NCBI GenBank assembly: GCA_023101885.1
Contig: JALPQD010000159.1
Span: 2,449,994-2,513,993, forward strand
Origin: Typhlomys cinereus
Taxonomy: Eukaryota; Chordata; Mammalia; Rodentia; Platacanthomyidae
Direction: 5' to 3'
DNA: 64,000 nucleotides
Position 1 is the first letter of the stretch. Each line of letters starts with the position of its first letter. Made by a program: the position numbers and the translations under genes. Below are positions 32,195-44,080 of this stretch, in pieces. A model generated the notes under the pieces. It saw only the letters and a program-made list of their open reading frames with translations. It did not search any database and was not told the DNA's origin.

Positions 32195-32560
32195 TTCTCT
32201 ATCAGTTTACTTTCACTTTACCAAAATACCTTAGATAAGCAATATATTAGAAAAAGTAACACTTTTCCTTTGATATCTTGGGATGTACAGTTCATGATTG
32301 GTTGGACCTGCTGCTTTAGAGTTTGTATGAGAGCAAAACACTGTCATAGATATGTGGGATGGAGTGAAATTGTTCACTTCCCAGTCAGGAGAAAACAAGA
32401 GAGAGGATGATAAAGGACTGGGGTCTTACATTCCCTTTTAATATTGTCTCCAATGATCCAAACACTTTTTTCTTCAAGCACTAATTTCTTCTTGCAGATT
32501 CCATCATTTCCAAATACCTACCCTGGAGCTTAATACATTAAAATATGGACCTTGTTGGGT
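32195..32560 (-). mobile_element. Old MaLR-like (MLT1/MST) LTR, antisense
   Basis: TTACTTTCACTTTACCAAAATACC at the left is the complement of a MaLR LTR 3' end. AAAGGACTGGGGTCTTAC, CAAGCACTAATTTCTTC and a purine-rich GAAAACAAGAGAGAGG block follow the antisense order of old MaLR LTRs. Assigned by resemblance. Confidence 0.45.
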
Positions 32561-34650
32561 TAAAATATACCAAGTCTTTAAAACATGTATAAGCACTGCA
32601 TGTTTTCCCAATTCTTTAGTATTTGCAGTCTACCAAAGTCTCAGAAATCATGAATCTCTGAGAACTAGCACTGACTATTTCTCAAACCTACTTTGATGTT
32701 TTCTTTAATAAAGTGGCAACAAATAGGAAAGAAGATAATGTGAAGATTTCAGAAGAGCTAAATCTCTTTAGACTCTGATCAGTTCTTATGGCAGCTCACA
32801 TGGACTGAGACATTTGCTAGCACAGAGGAGGGCAAACTCATTGTCTGTTGTATCCTTAGATTTCTCAGTGTCCCTAAGATGATGCCTACACTGCAAAGCA
32901 ATGGTACTGCTTCTAAGAAAGCTACATACCAGTGTCTTCATGACAAGTTTTTATATATTGACATACTTACTGAGTTAATACAAGGAAATCTCCTTCAGAT
33001 GTAGGACTAGGAAGACTCCACACTTAGTTAATATATATTTCTTTAAATTCTCTTGGGGGTTTTCATTATATATTACCAACCACACTGATACAGTGAAACA
33101 CTCTACTTCTTGTTGTTAAACATAGTGTTATCAGACAGATCCTACTGAATAAATTTTTTGCACTTTCCGGGGGTAATTCACACTATACCCTACTGGCAAG
33201 GTTGACCTAAAATGAAATCTTCCTATATATTCATATATCTGATTGAATCCTAACAAAAAATAGGATTCTGAAAACTGCAATGACATTTTGTGATTTCAGT
33301 AGGCTGAGATCAGTTGAATCTGAGTAAAGTTGGGACTGTTACTATTTAATAAGGACGTTGTACAGGAAATACACAGATAAATATAACACTGAAAGCATCA
33401 TCATATTAATCCCCTTCTTCTCTTCTTATGGAACTAGAACAAAACTTTAACCAATGTGGGAGTTTTATTCTTACACTGACTGGTTAAAATGTCTTGGAGT
33501 ACCTCAGAGAGAAAATACTGAGGTAGATTTGAAGTGACAAGAACAAGTATTTATCCATAGAGAAAAGAAGGAAAGGCAAACCAAACATAAGGAACACATT
33601 TGAAAAGACTAAGAAGAATGGAAAAGAGATTCTCAGTGTTTGGGGGACAATGAGCATGTGGTCTAAAAATAGAACTCATGTCGAAGGGCAGTTTGAACTC
33701 TTCTGGGAAAGGCCTAAGATACCAGCCTAACATGTTTGTCCAGAGAAGTCTTTAGAGATGCTGAGACAACATGTATCGAGCTGAAAGAGAAGATTTGGAC
33801 AAGGTGGGTTGAGTGGAGCTGGCCATGATGAAAAGATAGGTGTGCAATGTTCTTTTAACAAGCAGTACTGAAGGATTTACAGGCAGGAGATACAGAGCAG
33901 GATACAGAGATTACTTTGGCCCTCCAAGGATACTTTTCACTTTTTGATGTGCAGAAAGTACTGCCACTGTAGTGCTTTTAACAAAAACAGAAAATGTGAA
34001 AAAAGAAAAGACCTCTGAAAGTATTATACATTCACTTCTGTACCTTTCATTCAGTTTATGTTCAGACATTCCTTTTGCAACTTAGACAATCACTTTTGCT
34101 GATTTTTGAAGAATTTCATTTGTTAAACTATTTCTGGAAATATTGAGCCCATATACTTCTACACTGCCTATTTTTCATTTATTCACTCATTGTGTTGTAA
34201 ATGGATTTCAATAAATTGATGTGCATCATCCCATTATTGGTCTACATGTTGGTATTTATATTTATTTAAAAACTATAGTGTTCTCTACCAATTTAAAATA
34301 TATTAAGTGTTCTCTGTTGTATGAGTATTTGTTCTTAAACACATTTCAATGAAATTGAAAATGCAGTTGTGTATATTTTAGTAGCTTAATAAATGACACA
34401 TAGTGAATGGCCAGATAAGGAAAATATTTTTGCATATTTCAAAGGAAAATACAAATCAATACTGATTGTTGGATAAAATGTGTTGATATCAACTAATTCA
34501 ATACATACACAAATGTATAAGCTATAAGAATGAACCTGGCATATTACATATACATATATATGTATATATATAATATATCACATATTAATGTGACAGAATC
34601 AAAATTAAGAAAATGTTTGCCCTTCATTAAATTTTGAATTTCCACATTAT
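32561..34650. other. Unassigned AT-rich sequence, 2.1 kb
   Basis: No repeat family, RNA or gene recognised. Contains an AT-rich (TATA)n palindromic stretch near 34545-34580. Confidence 0.6.
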
Positions 34651-34870
34651 GATGGTTCATTTCCCATTGTTGACTGGACTTAGAATCAACTAAAAGTTGC
34701 ATCTCTCTGTCTGTTTTTGAGGTAATTTCACAGAACTTTCAATGAGGTGACAAGATCTACCCTGAATGAGGGCAGCAATGTCCCATGAGATGAGTTACTG
34801 TACTAAGGGCAAAGGAGAAAGTCAGCAGAGCAATAATATTCATCTCGTATCACTAGCCATATAAACTTCC
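34651..34870 (+). mobile_element. Very old GTCAACTTGA-type repeat
   Basis: ATTGTTGACTGGACTTAGAATC, a block near CCTGAATGAGGGCAGC, and GTCAGCAGAGCAATAATATTCA follow the layout of the repeat at 25641-25982. Weak. Confidence 0.35.
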
Positions 34871-34884
34871 ACACTCATGAGTTT

Positions 34885-35005
34885 TAATTTTTTTAAATGT
34901 ATTTTATGTGTGTGTATGTTTGTGTATCAGAGGACACTGTGTGTTCCTGTGGAGAACCAAGGGTAACTCATATGTTTTGACCACCATGGATTGTATCCTC
35001 TTAAG
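34885..35005 (-). mobile_element. 3' half of a SINE, antisense
   Basis: Tail-side TTTAAATGTATTTTATGTGTGTG, then GGACACTGTGTGTTCCTGTGGA and ACCAAGGGTAACTC, as in the antisense SINEs at 50865 and 53024. The tRNA-like head is missing. Confidence 0.6.
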
Positions 35006-35169
35006 CATAGCCTCAAATAATCCTTTATTCCCCCATTTCTTAGGTTGTTTGTCACATATTTTGTCACACTGACCAAAAAAGGAACTAATACAAACTGAAA
35101 CTTCTTAACTGTGCATTTTTTCCCATTATTTTTAATGATAAGAAAGCAATGTTTTTTTTTTTTTCTTGG

Positions 35170-35518
35170 CTTCTATTGTTGTACTAAAATATGCTGTCAA
35201 CAGAAACTTCAGAAGGAAGAGTTTATTCTGGCTCCATGTTTGAAGGTACAGACAATTATGCTGGGGAAGTATAGGCAGCAGGAGCCTGAGGCAGCTGATC
35301 ACATGGTATCCACCCTTGGAAAGCAGAGAGTGATAAATACCAGGAGCTCAGTTCACCTTCTCCTTTTCACTCAGCCAAGGATCCATATTGGAGAAATGGT
35401 GCCACCCACAGTGGATGGGTGAATCCAGGTAAGATAACCCCTCACAGATATCCACAGAGGACCATCTCTGACCTGGCAAGTCTAAATTCTGTCAAGTTGA
35501 CAATATTAACCATCACAA
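35170..35518 (-). mobile_element. DNA-type repeat, antisense
   Basis: ACTTCAGAAGGAAGAGTTTATTCTGGCTCC, GCTGATCACATGGTATCC, GTGCCACCCACAGTGG, and the end TGTCAAGTTGACAATATTAACC. This matches the order of a common rodent repeat ending TCAAGTTGACA (URR1-like by memory). Confidence 0.55.
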
Positions 35519-37178
35519 TTTTCATCCACTTTGAAAGAGAGATGAAGAAATAAAACTGTATTCAATTTCACCATTAATGATAATGAGCATCTTTCATTGG
35601 CATATTAATTAGTGTCATTGAAGAATCCCCCGCCCATGCTCTGCTTCCTAAATGCCAAAGCCCCTGTGTCAGAGTGATCAAGAATGTATCAAATCATCTA
35701 TACTGAAGAGGAAAAATATTTATCTATAGATTGAATGGTCTAAATAAACTAGAAGTGACAATAACAAACAAAAAAATAAAAAAACTTGAACAGAGTCTGG
35801 CAGGAAAAGATTCAGTACTTACCCAGAGTAAAATCTAGGTGGGTAATAAAAGGTTAAACTTAGATAATGGAGGGAGTTAGGTCAAATTCTTGGAATTAAA
35901 AACAAAATTTAAGAAATAGATTCCATACCAAAGCATATTGTAAGCCAAGATTGGATATCAGTTTCTTTAGTTAGCTAACCCTACATTTGATATTCAAGAG
36001 AATACTACATTTTAATCAATATTGCATTGACCCATAGATTTACTTACACGATATATTTATAAAGTTGAGAAATACATTCTCTTTAATCTCTGCTACTGAG
36101 AGCGATATTTGTTTTTTGTATAGATTTTGTCAATTTTAGCATATTTTAAGTTTGTTGTTTACTTGTGATTTTAAGAATCACATCACACATTTAAGAAATG
36201 TTTTTTATAATTAGGTAGATTCATTCATGTGAAAGTGGTTTTACTTAACCACTACTATTACCTTCCTACTACTATCATGAATGGGGTACCACCTAATTTT
36301 CCCCTTTAAGGTTTCATTGTTAGAAAGTGTCATCCCAGACATTACAGGATGTTTTTGCCTTAATAGTGGTAACCTAAGTTACCTATAAAGTGATGAACAC
36401 ATCAGTGAAGGTCCAATTTCTGTAAGTTTGCAAAGATTTTTATAGTTTACATGGATAAAATTCATCTACCTTACTATTGTATCTTGAATTGTGAAGCAGT
36501 ATCTTGGGAGATACTTGTGTTTGTATAAAATGTACAATGTAAAACCTTATGAATGAGACATTTACAGTTGATGATGAGGTTCACAATGTCATTAGATTTA
36601 CATAATGGTTACAGAGTAATACACCCCAGATATAGGTAGGTGTATATTTATCATGTGCATATGAGGGAGAGAGACATATTTAATGCATTATTTATGTTAT
36701 GTGTCTTGGGCTAAAACATACTTTTATTTAGTCTTGGTCTCTGTATGATGTCAGGCAGAGACAAAAAGAAAAGTTCAAACAAATATACTGTCAAAGCAAA
36801 ATTCTAATGCAATTACTAGATATTATGATATGTTATCTCAATTAGAATTTTTTCTAATGGATATTAAAAAGCTTACAACATCATTCTTCAAACAGCCCAA
36901 GAATCATATTGAAAACCTGATGTTAGAAAGCAGACGATGCTTACAGTTAACATATGTTCTCCATCTCCATGTTCTTTTGCCTCAATATTAATTTCAAACC
37001 CACAATGGAGTTGCTTTGCCTGTTCATTAATATCCCCGAGTTTTCTTGGTTTGTATTTCTCCATAAAGTATGGGAAAGAGAGGGTAGGAAAACCCAGCTG
37101 ATAAAACATTGCAGTCAGCCCTGAGTAGATTTACTACCTTGCATTCAGAGACCTACTCTTCTTCAACTTCGTAAACTG
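35519..37178. other. Unassigned AT-rich sequence
   Basis: Nothing recognised over 1.7 kb. Confidence 0.6.
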
Positions 37179-37179
37179 G

Positions 37180-37220
<41 letters not shown>
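37179..37220. repeat. (CA)n microsatellite, not SINE-borne
   Basis: About 20 CA units with no SINE body adjoining. Confidence 0.95.
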
Positions 37221-37225
<5 letters not shown>

Positions 37226-39705
37226 GGCTTGAGGGATTCCTAGGGACTCTGAGAAACCTGGCACATCATGTGATTGGACGAGCATCCATGTGTGAAATGT
37301 TATACATGATCAGAGCACATGGGGAATATTTCTAAATCTTAGTCAGGTGCCAAGATCTGTTCCAGGTCTTGAATAATTTTTCCCTTGTAAACATACTGTG
37401 CAAGGCAAATCCAATCCCATCTGTGTGGTTTGTAATCTCTTTGGCTACAAGTAGTGACAGAACATTTTAGGGTTATATATTTGGAGGGTTCAGTCTACAG
37501 ATAGTTTTAAATGTTTTATAAGATTTGCTTCTGTCTTGTGATCACCAATAATTTACTATGGTAATGAGAATGTCTCTAGACCAAAGTTGCCCCTAAGGAC
37601 ATTAGGTTTCTAAAATGCAATCCTAAATTGAATTTGTTTTATGAATAATTATGTGCAGCTGACTCTACTCCCTGCTTGGATCAAGTATTCTTGTGATAAT
37701 GGGAGCTTTGGCTAGAGTTTGGAATTAGTTGTAGTGTTAGGCAGGGAGCCCTGATAAGAAGTTGATTTGTTTTAGGGAAGCATGGAGACAAGAGATACTG
37801 ACAGGAAGTATTGTTACAAATGTGCCTGATATTTGCAAGCAGTTGGTATTTGGTAATATTTAGAGATATCTGCTTGTATCCTTTTTACCTTGGAGGCACA
37901 TTTTCCAGTCCTGCATCTTGGCATCTGATGCTTTTCTAAATCTTCATTTTCTTAGCCTCTTTAACTCCCACATTTCTAATTTATTTGGGGAATAGCAACC
38001 ACTCATATGATTAACTAATATAATATAGAGCAATGAAAAGCAGTAAAAAATGTTCGTTATGAACATTAAGCATGACATAAACAAAAGATGACAACTTTAA
38101 ATAGACTTGACTTTGTACAATTGCAACTTATAGGTTGGGAAATTGTCAAAATCCATTTTGTAAAGCATCATCATATTGCATTATACATACATTTATAGAA
38201 GAGAATGAAAATTTTGAAATAGAATGCTTAGATGCTTTAAATCAAAGAACACCAGTTTTAGCAATTTCATCATAGTAAATTCAATGTGCTAGCTTGTTGA
38301 CTATGGCATTTAGTTATAGATGCTTGGCATTTGAAGATTGAGATTTGGGCAATCTGTGAAGAGTAATTTAGTTAGGGTAAGACTTTACTAACCCTGTGGG
38401 GGAACTGAACTCTGGATAGTTATATAAGATGGCTGTTTCACTTTGTTAGTAGAATGACTAATAAGAATGTATTCCTCATTATCATTTCTTCCTTTGTATA
38501 TGGTATGGCCAGTTCCCATGACTCTCATTTGTTGTTATGTAGTTCTTGTTATGAACAATAACTACAAACTGTAGTAACTGGAACACTGTTTAAGGTTTTG
38601 CATTGTGTACAATGATTATTTTTATTATAATTATTTTATTATAATTATATATTATAATTATTTTAGAATATAGATTTAATATATATATTATTTATATATC
38701 TATATATTCTTTAATCATATATTATTTAGGGAACAAAATATCATGATAAATCATAGTTGACATATTACTATGATATTATCCTATTGTTAAGAAATGGATG
38801 ACACACATCTCACTGAAGACTTGCCAAAATATATTTTATACATGAATTTGTTTGATAATTGATTATTATGAACTAATAGAGAATACTTCTGTAATCATTC
38901 TCAGAAATACCATTTTCATCCTTTATTATCCAATATCAATGGCCTGCTTTCTTCTTGACACTTGTTTCTATCCTACTTTCTTGTCCTTTTGTGTATGTGA
39001 CTCACTAAGTCCCTTAATGACAAGTGTCAGTAGAATTCTCTTCAAGCCATTGTAAATGTGTTCAAACTTCTAAAAATTGAAAAATCTCCATTTTTAACCT
39101 TTTCTTTGAGATATAATGACCAGATTTTCTATAACAGAAAAAAATTCACAAGCTCTTTTTTGTTCATGTGCTTCTCAAACTATGAAAAACTGGAACATTT
39201 TTCTATCACCCTTAAAAATAAGCATTCCCCAAATTTTTATAACTTTTCTTTGTTGATTAACTCAAACAATACTTTTCACGATTTGTGCAGCTTAATTCTT
39301 CATGATTTAATCATTTCAGTCTTAGACAGATCTTATTGATTGAGGTTTGTTTAATTTTCATAGTTTTCATGCTATGCTTTATCAGTTGCATTTAGATCAT
39401 TATTTTCTAACTGATAGCTAAATATTAATCCACAAATTCATCCAGACTCACTTAAGCTCATGTTATCTTCTTGATCAAAATAACTCAAAAATAATCCTTT
39501 CATAAACATTTTTGTGCAATGATTCCTACCTTTTATATCCAGTAAGACCTGTGTTCTGTGCTTCAGACTTTTATATTTCACTATTACATCATGCTTTCAG
39601 TTACTCACCATTCCCTCCCCATTTAAAAATCATCAACCAGTGTTTCTCACTATATAACTTAAATTTCTTTAAGATATGACTTTTCTGTCTTTATCACCAT
39701 AACAA
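37221..39705. other. Unassigned AT-rich sequence with a palindromic AT block
   Basis: 2.5 kb without a recognised repeat. At 38615-38715 an ATTATAATTATTTTATTATAA-type block is rich in self-complementary AT and could form cruciforms. Frames at 38852-39339 have no recognisable domain. Confidence 0.6.
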
Positions 39706-40155
39706 AATCATTAGGGTAAACAACAAATGCTGGAGAGGATGTGGAGAGAGGGGAACTCTCCTACATTGCTGGTGGGAATGCAGACTCATACAGCCACTCT
39801 GGTGAGCCGTCTGGAGATTCTTAAAGAAATTAAAGATTGAAATGCCATATGACCCTGCTATCCCACTTTTGGGAATAACCCCCCAAACAGCAGAGGTTCA
39901 CCTCAATAGCACAAGCACAACTATGTTCATAGCAGCACTGTTTACAATAGCAAAGTCATGGAATCAACCCAAATGTCCAACAGTTGACGAGTGGATAAGG
40001 AAACTATACAATGGAGTACTACTCAGCCATCAAAAATGATGAATTACTGGAATTTGCTGGGAAATGGATGTAATTAGAAACAATTATATTAAGTGAAGTA
40101 TCCCAAACCCAGAAAATTAAGCACCGTATGTACTCCCTAATAGTTGGCTCCTAGT
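39706..40155 (+). pseudogene. L1 ORF2 C-terminal remnant
   Basis: The last 150 or so codons of the L1 ORF2 protein (reverse transcriptase/endonuclease of LINE-1), including the cysteine-rich C-terminal region CWRGCGE...LLHCWWECR in one frame and the MPYDPAI...WNQPKCP segment in another. Frameshifts separate them, so no product is possible. Confidence 0.85.
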
Positions 40156-41185
40156 ACCAAACTCACCCAGCCCACATTGAGACACTCAAAGGTAAACCTA
40201 TGTAATACAGTAATTGCAAGGATTATGAACTGGAGGGATGGGGTTGGAGGGCCACACCAGAAACAAGGAGAGAGGGGACCATGTTACAGCAGAGAAAATA
40301 GGCCTCCATCAAGGAATGCAAGTAAGTAATGTGACTCCTGGTGAAGTTCACAGAAGTTCGTTCCTGATCATTTACAACTGAGGGGGTATGATCTCACCAG
40401 AAGGGGAGGGCATATAGTCTGGCAGATAAAAAGTAATCATTTTGCAAATGGGTGATTGACCCCTCCCTCAATGAGATTTCCTACTCTTATTACATCTACC
40501 CTTGAATGTGCTATTATAACAAGACTCCAGTTTAACAGCTTTTTGTCTCTGACCAGGGGGTGACATACAGTGCCCATCAGGATGGAGTGAAGGGCATTGC
40601 AGGAGCAGCAAAACTGCAAAAGAAAATCAACAAACCACAATCCAGAACTTCAGAGACTCTATATCAACCACATAGAACTAGGCCAGACTAATCTCTCCCC
40701 ATCCTGAAGCTCAGGGACATTTGTGGAAGAGGGGGCAGTAAGATTGTAAGAGCAAAAGGATGGGAGGAGCAATGATTTGCAAGATTCTCCACACTAGTTA
40801 GGGCCGAAGCAATCATAATAGGACTTTGCATGCCCTGCGCAATGTCCAACACACTATTGACCTCACAAAGACTAGCATCTGCTAAAGGCACCAAGATCCT
40901 TGGAGGCAAGGGATTGACAGCCACAGTAATGTTCCTATGCTTAAGGGGAACATGAGAAAGGGTTCAGGGAAATGCCACTGGGTCCTTGTAGGTCATCGGA
41001 GAGGAGGACCCAGAGGAGAGTCAGGCATATACAATAAAGGACTCTCTGGGAATTGGGGGGGAGGCACTGGGGGCTGGGGAGGGAGAGGAGGGGGAGCAGG
41101 GGGTTCGGGGAGAGGAGGAGGGAGGGAGGGAACTGGTGTACCTATTAAGTTTGTATGAGCGGAAATAATAAAAAAATGTATAAAA
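39706..41185 (+). mobile_element. 5'-truncated L1: ORF2 C-terminus plus complete 3' UTR
   Basis: About 1.48 kb, sense. ORF2 begins mid-protein at TGCTGGAGAGGATGTGG, shifts frame once or twice, and gives [32 protein letters not shown] and, in another frame, YTMEYYSAIKNDE, ending near 40155. The 3' UTR of about 1 kb ends in a G-rich purine tract (41050-41133), GAAATAATAAAAAAATG. It is the most complete L1 3' end here and the reference for the copies at 19994, 27303 and 41429. No clear target duplication was found. Confidence 0.9.
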
Positions 41186-41227
41186 AATCTGAAATTTGAA
41201 ATGTATGATCTTTTTTGAACATTAAGG

Positions 41228-41302
41228 AAGGTTTAGAAGTGTGACTCAAAGTTGGAGCACTTATCTAGTATACATGACTTCCTGAGGTTTATCCTTAGGA
41301 AT
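41228..41302 (+). mobile_element. ID-like (tRNA-Ala-type) SINE, old
   Basis: GTTTAGAAGTGTGACTCAAAG, TGGAGCACTTATCTAG, and GAGGTTTATCCTTAGGA follow the plan of a rodent ID element: A box, anticodon-side TAGCATGC-like segment, B box. Diverged. It is the only copy of this type that I see. Confidence 0.45.
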
Positions 41303-41428
41303 GAAAATACTGTTGATGGAGTGTTTGTTAACCAAATAGTTGGGGAAAAAAATTCTAAGTGCAGGAATAAGACAAGAGCAGATCCTTTGGAAACACTATG
41401 AAGCATTACATTACAATTGAAGTTTTAG

Positions 41429-41838
41429 ACATAACGCAGGTCATGCAAAGTCCTATTATGATTGCTTCGGCCCTAACTTGTGTGGAGTATCTTGCATATC
41501 ATTATTCTTCCCATCCTTGTGCTCTTACAATCTTATCGCCCCCTCTTCCGCAAATTTCCCTGAGCTTCAAGATGGGGAAAGATTAGGCTGGCCCGGTTCC
41601 ATGTGGTTTTTCTGCTATTGATAAAAGCATTTTGTTTGGAGCATTTGATTTTCTTTTCTATTGGCATGCACAGTAAAAGATGCTCTGGGAATTGGGGGGG
41701 AGGCACTGGGAGATGGGGAGGGAGAAGAGAGGGGAGAGGAGAGCAGGGGAGTCAGGGGGAGCCGGAGGGAGGGAAGGGACCATTGTATCTGTTAAGTTTG
41801 TATTAGCAGAAATAATAATAAAAAAGGAAACTCAAAAA
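41429..41838. mobile_element. Young L1 with 5' inversion (twin priming) and 14-bp target duplication
   Basis: Flanked by AATTGAAGTTTTAG at 41415-41428 and 41839-41852. The left part (41429-41608) is L1 3' UTR in reverse, matching the complement of about 40670-40845 in the neighbouring L1. The right part (41663-41838) is the L1 3' end in sense, matching about 41024-41180, with G-rich tract and A-rich tail. The L1 segment between them (about 180 bases) is missing. This is the product expected from twin-primed reverse transcription. A 59-bp non-L1-UTR insert separates the two arms. Confidence 0.9.
41607..41665 (-). repeat. 59-bp templated filler at the L1 inversion junction
   Basis: Exactly the reverse complement of 43392-43450, 59 of 59 bases. 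It overlaps the inverted L1 arm by 2 bases (TT) and the sense arm by 3 bases (GGC), as microhomology joins would. It starts TTTTTCTGCTATTG and ends TTTCTATTGGC. Confidence 0.95.
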
Positions 41839-42196
41839 AATTGAAGTTTTAGCCAAAGAAATTCAGAAATAAATGTCAATTGCAAGCATACAAATTCAAA
41901 TGTAATCAGTGAAGTTCTCTGTTTAAAGTTGAATGACCATGTTTTCAAGAACACACAAAATACATTTTGGGTACCCCTTCTACAAATAATCAGCAAAGAT
42001 ATGAGATTGAAGATCATCCAAAAATTAATTGTATTTCCATACTAGCAACAACCAATCAAGATGAAATTAAAAAAATAATGGATCCAAGCACTTGAAGATG
42101 CAATCCTGAGTCAGGGCTTCAAAGTTATTCATGGCTACATAGTGGCTTTAATGGCTATTTGGGTTACAGGAGACTCCATTTAAAAAAAATCTTTTA

Positions 42197-42389
42197 GGGC
42201 TGGAGAGGTGGTTCAGGGGAAGGTCCTGAGTTCAGATCCTAGGCCCCACGAATAGAAGCCCTGCGGAAGTGGGGGCAACCTGCGTTATCTGGTCCTGGTA
42301 GGGTGAAGCCTGTGAATTCCGGGGCAGAATAGACAAGGTGGAGGTGGATGCGGTCCATGGTGGTTCCCGAATTCATCCATGGTTCTACA

Positions 42390-42429
<40 letters not shown>

Positions 42430-42498
42430 GCACACACACACACACAATGCGCACACACACACACACACACGCACACACACACAATTGAATAAATAAAT
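42197..42498 (+). mobile_element. Young SINE with internal head deletion
   Basis: GGGCTGGAGAGGTGGTTCAGGGG is joined directly to GAAGGTCCTGAGTTCAGATCC, so about 25 bases between A and B boxes are absent. The body is like the 19121 copy; the tail is long CA with GC-containing interruptions, then CAATTGAATAAATAAATAA. Target duplication AAATCTTTTA at 42187-42196 and 42499-42508. Inserted into the old L1. Confidence 0.9.
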
Positions 42499-43391
42499 AA
42501 ATCTTTTACACAGCATCCAGAAAAGCAAAATATCTAGGAATAAGTTTATCTCTTGAAGGTAATACTGTAAATTGCCATCATATGAAAATATAAAGAGGAA
42601 TTAGCATAACATGTTTGCAATGCAATGTGGAAAACTTGTATCATTTGTTAATAAAATCCTCACCTCATTAATCTTCAAATACAATTTTAAGTCATATCAA
42701 CAGAGCAGTTGGCTTCAAGGGAGGTATATAGGAAAATGTTGATTGATATATGCTGAAAATTATGTTGGATTATTTTCTTATCCAAGATGGAATGCTAAGA
42801 TTGGATCAAAGATAGGATAGATTTAAAGATAGATAGGATAGACTTAAAGATAAAAAAAATCTTAAAAATAATACAAGGGAAATCTGTTGGCCATGGACTG
42901 GCTATTGAATTATTTGATAACACACCAGAGCACAAGAAATGGAAGGGAAAGTAGGTAGAATGAATGTCATCAAAATGAAAATATTTTGGCTATCACAAAA
43001 TATCAAAACTTTAAAAGTGGTTGATAAGGGACATGCATCTGAATCAAATAAAAATACTTTAAACTTCAATAATTGAAAAAAAACCAACTCAGACAAAGAA
43101 TCAGAGTAGATATTACATCAAATTTGAATATGTGCACAAAGAACACATATGATATGCAATAATTTTTGTCAGTACATTTTACCTTGTGATATTATTTTCC
43201 AGTCCCAAAGATGACAGTAATAATGTTCAAAAAGAAAATTATATCATTGATTATGTGGTGAAATTACCACTCTTTTATAATTTATGACTATCATTAAAAT
43301 ATACAGGCACAGATCAAAACAGTTTCATAGTTCCATTATAGGATAAACGTAGAACTACTATGTAACTTTGGAGATTTACTCCTGATTATAA

Positions 43392-43450
43392 GCCAATAGA
43401 AAAGAAAATCAAATGCTCCAAACAAAATGCTTTTATCAATAGCAGAAAAA
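43392..43450 (+). repeat. Source segment of the 59-bp filler
   Basis: Lies in the diverged ORF2 part of the old L1. It is identical, in reverse complement, to 41607-41665. Confidence 0.95.
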
Positions 43451-43536
43451 TTGAGGTAGCCTAATTACACAGGGACTAATGTGTGAAATACGAAATGTGT
43501 ATGTGGTATCACAGAATGGTATCTTTTAGTATCTTG

Positions 43537-43544
43537 GATGGATG

Positions 43545-43592
<48 letters not shown>
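43537..43592. repeat. (GATA)n microsatellite
   Basis: GGAT and GATA tetramers, the last 11 or so uninterrupted GATA. Lies inside the old L1. Confidence 0.95.
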
Positions 43593-43593
<1 letters not shown>

Positions 43594-43904
43594 AGCACTG
43601 CAAATGAATGATCATTTTGCATGTTTTAATGAGTAAAGAAAGCCAGAACAGACAAATTCATGGGACTAGATTAGCTGATTCTAGAATTTGGATGACATGG
43701 AACTGATTATGAAATTGGGGGAAGGGTTCTTCTAGATGTAGATATTTTAATGATACTTGTACAACATTGTGACTTTACTAAGCGCCTCTGAATTTACCCA
43801 TTTACAATGCTAAAAAAGTAACTCATTTTTATTTATTTTCAACAACAGAAAATCTTTTTGGAAATTTATGTAGGGAAATTTGTGTAGGGAAAGAGGCGAT
43901 CTCA

Positions 43905-44080
43905 TTTTATGTGAGGTGAATCCCAGAGCCATCATTTACTAACTGTAAGACCATGAATAAGTTCCATCTTTCTATCATTCTTTTTAGTCATAAAACAATA
44001 AACGAATTCATGGAGCATGATTCAACTATTTATCAAATGCTATCTAGGTATCAGAAAAAGTAAATAAAACCAATATTGAC
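43905..44080 (+). mobile_element. MIR relic
   Basis: GAATCCCAGAGCCATCATTTACTAACTG, AAGACCATGAATAAGTTCC and a decayed 3' part follow the MIR core order (B box, then TGTGTGACCTTGGGCAAG-like). Old and approximate. Confidence 0.55.

Larger units (their letters stand above)
41395..43835 (+). mobile_element. Old L1 (ORF2 to 3' end), host of later insertions
   Basis: Sense L1 text in order: ATTGAAGTTTTAGCCAAAG, ATTGTATTTCCATACTAGCAAC near 42030, AAATATCTAGGAATAAG near 42528, CAAAATGAAAATATTTTGGC near 42971, TTGAGGTAGCCTAATTACAC near 43451, and a TGATACTTGTACAACATTGTG end block near 43750. It is heavily mutated. Interrupted by a young L1 (41429-41838), a SINE (42197-42498) and a GATA array. Confidence 0.7.

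Noticed and set aside
40937..41158. Gly-rich 73-codon frame
   Set aside because: It is the G-rich purine tract of an L1 3' UTR.
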